8,114 nt of DNA from Nitrospinota bacterium (GTDB lineage Bacteria > Nitrospinota > Nitrospinia > UBA9942), in NCBI GenBank assembly GCA_003489165.1, contig DNJG01000084.1, forward strand, positions 1-8,114, in the 5' to 3' direction. Below are positions 5,475 through 8,114 of this stretch, piece after piece. Both the position numbers and the translations under genes were made by a program. How positions within the stretch are numbered: the stretch's first letter is position 1; every line of letters begins with the position of its first letter. The notes under the pieces were generated by a model that saw nothing but the letters and a program-made list of their open reading frames with translations, did no database searches and was not told the DNA's origin.

Positions 5475-6188
5475 ATGAAAATCTGCAGAAGGGATATTTT
5501 AAAGGGTTTTGCTGCCGGGGCAGGCGGAATCTTTATTGAGTCCATCACCCCCCCCTTTCAAATCCTATATGCTGCTCAGGATAAGACACTTGTAAGGAGA
5601 GAATATCAGAGGGTATTGTTGACAGATGAAAACAAAGAGCCATTTAAGTCATCAGACATAAAGAAAAATGAGAACTACATTTTTTTTTACCCATATCACA
5701 ATATTCCCGTTTTGCTGCTAAATCTTAATAAAACAATTGAGCCTATAAAGGTGGAGCAGTCAGAAGAAGTTAAGTCCTACTTTCATCCAGGTGGTATTGG
5801 TGCAGATAAGTCTATAGTAGCGTATGTTGCGGTCTGCACCCATGAATTTGTCCGTCCAAATCAAGATGAATCTCTGATAAAATATTATCCACTAGGGGAG
5901 ACATCTTTTATATATGGCGGTGATAATATTATATGTTGTTGTGCCCACGGGAGTGCCTTTGACCCATCAAATGCCGGCAATGTTCTGCAGACACCTGCTG
6001 AATACCCTCTGACAACTGTAGAGTTAGAATGGGATTCACAAACGGATTTCCTCTATGCAAAGGCACTAATTGGCTGGAATCCCCCATTTAAAGAGATTTT
6101 CAAAGAAGATGGAGAAGGTAAAAGAGTCACTGAAAATACCACTATTAAGAAACTGTCTGATTATTCAAAAAAGATTATAAAATGCTGA
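5475..6188 (+). CDS. Tat-exported Rieske [2Fe-2S] protein, AioB-like
   Basis: The 237-residue protein opens with a twin-arginine signal (CRRDILKGFAAGAGGIF; R5-R6). The Rieske ligands are C121-T-H123 and C155-x2-H158, followed by G159-S160 and a Pro-loop-like TPAEYPL. The stretch GIGADKSIVAYVAVCTH, preceded by a YPYHNIPVLLLNL strand, resembles the small subunit of arsenite oxidase (AioB) more than bc1 Rieske proteins. It departs from the bc1 plan: 31 residues separate H123 from C155, against about 16 in bc1, and both disulfide cysteines are absent (V126 and A157 occupy their places). Three cysteines in a row (154-156) and a terminal cysteine are odd. No arsenite oxidase large subunit follows. 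It may take electrons from periplasmic sulfur oxidation (inference). No clear Shine-Dalgarno sequence precedes ATG. The gene contains a C8 and a T9 run. Confidence 0.87.
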   Translation: MKICRRDILKGFAAGAGGIFIESITPPFQILYAAQDKTLVRREYQRVLLTDENKEPFKSSDIKKNENYIFFYPYHNIPVLLLNLNKTIEPIKVEQSEEVKSYFHPGGIGADKSIVAYVAVCTHEFVRPNQDESLIKYYPLGETSFIYGGDNIICCCAHGSAFDPSNAGNVLQTPAEYPLTTVELEWDSQTDFLYAKALIGWNPPFKEIFKEDGEGKRVTENTTIKKLSDYSKKIIKC

Positions 6189-7251
6189 TAATCTCCTTCG
6201 CTTCATCCATTACATCGGATACCTTTATTGATTCCATACACTTATGGTCTGTGGGGCATTCTCGCTTCCAGCATGGTGAGCAGTCCACAGGCTTTCTTAC
6301 AATTTTATATTTATCGCATAGTGGAGATGTTTCAGATGGATCTGTTGAGCCAAAAATCGCTACAATCGGTGTCCCGACTGCCGCCGCTATGTGCATTGGA
6401 CCAGAATCATTTGTAATAAATAGATGACATTTTTTTATCATTGCTGCAAGGGATTTTAAGGTTGTCTTGCCTACCATAGATATGGCTTTATTTTTCATTC
6501 TCATTTTTATTTCAGCCTCAATATTAAAATCCCCACTTCCCCCAAAGAGTATAACCTCTCCTTTGAGTTTGCTGTAAATCCCATCCCCTAATTCCGCAAA
6601 TCTCTCAGGCATCCATCTCTTAGCAGAGCCGTAAGATGCACCTATATTCATGCCTATAACAGGCGTCTTTTTAGATAATCCTTTTTCTTCCCAGAACTTA
6701 TCTACTGCATTTTGAATATCCTCTGAGATATAAAAATGTACATTATTACTTCTGGCTTCTGGCTTCTTGCTTCTGACTTCTGGAATAGAATTAATCAGCG
6801 TTAAATAGTATTCTGCCTGATGCATCCGAGGGCTTTTTCTTAAAGGCATGGGGATTTTCTCTGTAAGAAAAATCCCCCTCATATCCTTGTTAAATCCAAT
6901 CCTCTCTCTTATGCCTGCAAGATATGCAGAGAGTGCCGATTCAAATGAATTGGTTAAGAGGATTGCAAGGTCAAAGTTTTTTTCCTTTAAGCCTCTGTAA
7001 AATCTTAGCCTTTCAACAACAGACATTAAATCAGGATTGAAGGATATAATCTCATTTATATCAGGATTTCCCTCAAATAAAGGGATTAGGTCAGATTTCA
7101 CCAGTATTGAAATATGTGCAGATGGAAATGCCGCTCTGACAGAGGATATTGAAGGTATGGATAACATCACATCCCCTATCCAATTCGGACATCGTATAAG
7201 TATCTTCCTTAACTTTGAACTTTGAACTTTAAACTTTAAACTTTTTTTCAT
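6175..7251 (-). CDS. waaF: ADP-heptose:LPS heptosyltransferase, WaaF type (GT family 9)
   Basis: A 358-residue GT-B enzyme of glycosyltransferase family 9 that adds heptose to the LPS inner core at the cytoplasmic face. Seen: RKILIRCPNWIGDVMLSIP (residues 15-33), the mid-protein IGASYGSAKRWMPERFAEL (203-221), the donor-binding TNDSGPMHIAAAVGTPIVAIF (280-300) and a Cys-rich tail (C324, C327, C332, C338) typical of heptosyltransferase II. ATG 7251 forms an ATGA overlap with the upstream acyltransferase stop, so I prefer it to ATG 7287, which adds 12 residues. Two heptamer arrays lie within the gene. One encodes residues 3-14 just before the conserved start, the other about residues 156-168 in the linker between the two domains. 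Both are in frame and appear tolerated. The stop overlaps the convergent Rieske gene by 14 bases. Confidence 0.93.
   Translation of the reverse strand: MKKSLKFKVQSSKLRKILIRCPNWIGDVMLSIPSISSVRAAFPSAHISILVKSDLIPLFEGNPDINEIISFNPDLMSVVERLRFYRGLKEKNFDLAILLTNSFESALSAYLAGIRERIGFNKDMRGIFLTEKIPMPLRKSPRMHQAEYYLTLINSIPEVRSKKPEARSNNVHFYISEDIQNAVDKFWEEKGLSKKTPVIGMNIGASYGSAKRWMPERFAELGDGIYSKLKGEVILFGGSGDFNIEAEIKMRMKNKAISMVGKTTLKSLAAMIKKCHLFITNDSGPMHIAAAVGTPIVAIFGSTDPSETSPLCDKYKIVRKPVDCSPCWKRECPTDHKCMESIKVSDVMDEAKEIISIL
6748..6782 (-). repeat. CAGAAGT heptamer array inside waaF coding sequence
   Basis: On the minus strand there are exactly five 7-base units: CAGAAGT, CAGAAGC, AAGAAGC, CAGAAGC, CAGAAGT. They encode the Arg/Lys/Ser-rich peptide PEVRSKKPEARS, unlike the surrounding enzyme sequence. 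The site lies between the two lobes of the glycosyltransferase. It is the same unit as at 181-208 and 3171-3205. Confidence 0.88.
7211..7245 (-). repeat. AAAGTTY-type heptamer array at the 5' end of waaF
   Basis: Five 7-base units on the plus strand (AACTTTG, AACTTTG, AACTTTA, AACTTTA, AACTTTT) read in minus orientation as an AAAGTT series. They encode SLKFKVQSSKL directly after the start codon and before the conserved KILIRCPNWIGD. The extra N-terminus therefore comes from repeat DNA. Confidence 0.87.
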
Positions 7252-8114
7252 GGTTGTGTCTTCCACCTTCTGTGAAGCCAGAACCACTGGTCAGTATATC
7301 TCCTGATAATTGATTCTATTACCCCAGTGAAGATTGCAGTATATTTTTCAATATCTCTTTGATTATCCCCAGAGGAGATAACTTCTATCGCCTCACCAAT
7401 GACCACCTTAAACTTGCCGATCCCCTCTCTTATGGTAAATGCTGGAATAACAGGGGCGCCAGTCCGCAAAGCAAGAAGGGCTACGACTGGGGTTGTGCAT
7501 GCTTTTCTCCCAAAGAAATCTACAAATACCCCCTCTTCACGGCTGGTATTCTGGTCCATAAGTATTGCAACTATCTCATTTTTATTAAGGCATCTCAATA
7601 TCTCTCTTATTGCATTTTTTTTCGCAATAACACCGCTGTTAAAAGCTATCCTCAATTTATATATAAGGCTGTTTATAAATCTGTTATCCAGGGGCCTCAC
7701 CACAAAATTAAGCCTGAAATCTCTTGCAGATGCAAGGGCGCCGACCTCCCAGTTGCCTATATGGGCTGTTACTACAAGCACCCCCTTCCCTTTTTCAAGA
7801 GCCTTTTCAATATTTTCTCTCCCTTCAAATATCACAGCATTGTCAACCCACTCCCTTCCGCCTTTAAAGACTCTCGCCATCTCTGCTATAGTACAGCCGA
7901 TATTTCTGGACGATTCCTTTGCAATTCTTTTGATTTCATTATGAGACTTTTCAGGAAATGATGCCATTAAATTATTTATTGCCACATTACGATGTCTTGC
8001 ATCAAATAGATAAAGGAGCAGCCCTATAAATCTTCCTATTTGAAGAGAAATCTTAAACGAAAATACATTTATAATCTTTATGAATAAAAATATCAGCACA
8101 TATTGAATCCACTC
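7248..8114 (-). CDS. lpxL: Lipid A biosynthesis acyltransferase (LpxL/HtrB family), N-terminus cut by the window edge
   Basis: An inner-membrane late acyltransferase that adds a secondary fatty acid to Kdo2-lipid A. Counting from GTG 8099 (283 residues), there is an N-terminal hydrophobic anchor and DARHRNVAINNLMASFP (33-49). The catalytic HX4E motif is TAHIGNWE (H113, E118), followed by MDQNTSREEGVFVDFFGR (181-198), GAPVIPAF (214-221) and the C-terminal signature DQWFWLHRRWK (270-280). The frame stays open upstream of the GTG to the window edge and reads EWIQY, which resembles the normal start region of this family. The true start therefore probably lies beyond 8114 and GTG 8099 is doubtful. 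The stop overlaps the waaF start (ATGA), indicating a translationally coupled LPS operon. LpxL and LpxM cannot be told apart here. Confidence 0.92.
   Translation of the reverse strand, partial: EWIQYVLIFLFIKIINVFSFKISLQIGRFIGLLLYLFDARHRNVAINNLMASFPEKSHNEIKRIAKESSRNIGCTIAEMARVFKGGREWVDNAVIFEGRENIEKALEKGKGVLVVTAHIGNWEVGALASARDFRLNFVVRPLDNRFINSLIYKLRIAFNSGVIAKKNAIREILRCLNKNEIVAILMDQNTSREEGVFVDFFGRKACTTPVVALLALRTGAPVIPAFTIREGIGKFKVVIGEAIEVISSGDNQRDIEKYTAIFTGVIESIIRRYTDQWFWLHRRWKTQP

Noticed and set aside
5475..6188. Arsenite oxidase operon (aioBA)
   Set aside because: Although the Rieske protein resembles AioB, no large molybdenum subunit follows; the next gene is a convergent heptosyltransferase.
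7252..7287. Upstream ATG 7287 as the waaF start
   Set aside because: It overlaps lpxL by 40 bases, whereas ATG 7251 forms the usual ATGA coupling with the lpxL stop.
7359..7961. Two plus-strand open frames opposite lpxL (7359-7961 and 7399-7944)
   Set aside because: They are antisense to a clear acyltransferase with catalytic motif and show no family features.

Overview
The window comes from an AT-rich Gram-negative bacterium that carries out sulfur chemistry in its envelope. The lipopolysaccharide genes at the right end show an outer membrane, and two Tat-type signal peptides show periplasmic redox enzymes. Gene content and intergenic style fit an uncultured Nitrospirota or deltaproteobacterial-type lineage, but this placement is an impression and cannot be proved from the sequence.

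Layout. Positions 1-288 hold the C-terminal end of an unidentified protein. A plus-strand run of seven genes follows (251-6188): a TauE/SafE (TSUP) anion transporter, a tandem universal stress protein overlapping it by one base, a TusA sulfur carrier, a DsrE2-like sulfurtransferase, a Tat-exported FccB-type sulfide dehydrogenase flavoprotein, a secreted protein of unknown family whose only cysteine is its last residue, and a Tat-exported AioB-like Rieske protein. The last plus-strand gene meets a minus-strand pair tail to tail with a 14-base overlap. That pair is an LpxL-type lipid A acyltransferase followed by a WaaF-type heptosyltransferase, joined by an ATGA stop/start overlap.

How the genes may work together (inference). 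FccB would oxidise sulfide to sulfane sulfur in the periplasm. TusA and DsrE2 would carry sulfane sulfur as a protein persulfide in the cytoplasm. The TSUP protein could move sulfite or a related sulfur anion across the inner membrane. No CXXCH heme motif occurs in any gene of the window, so the usual cytochrome partner of FccB is absent here. The Rieske protein is a possible substitute electron carrier, and the Cys-ended secreted protein a possible sulfur carrier.

The most striking feature is not a gene. Every plus-strand gap longer than one base is filled by an imperfect palindrome built from short tandem units, often 7 bases long (CAGAAGT-type, TCTAAAT-type) and otherwise about 6-9 bases. 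Two such palindromes appear nested inside copies of a shared outer GCCACAGAC-type palindrome. Related heptamer arrays also lie inside coding sequence: twice in the heptosyltransferase gene, each 35 bases (5 x 7), and once at the 3' end of the first gene. This looks like an active or once-active repeat family that enters gaps and tolerant protein segments. No tRNA, rRNA, CRISPR array or transposase gene was seen, and no promoter could be called with confidence.
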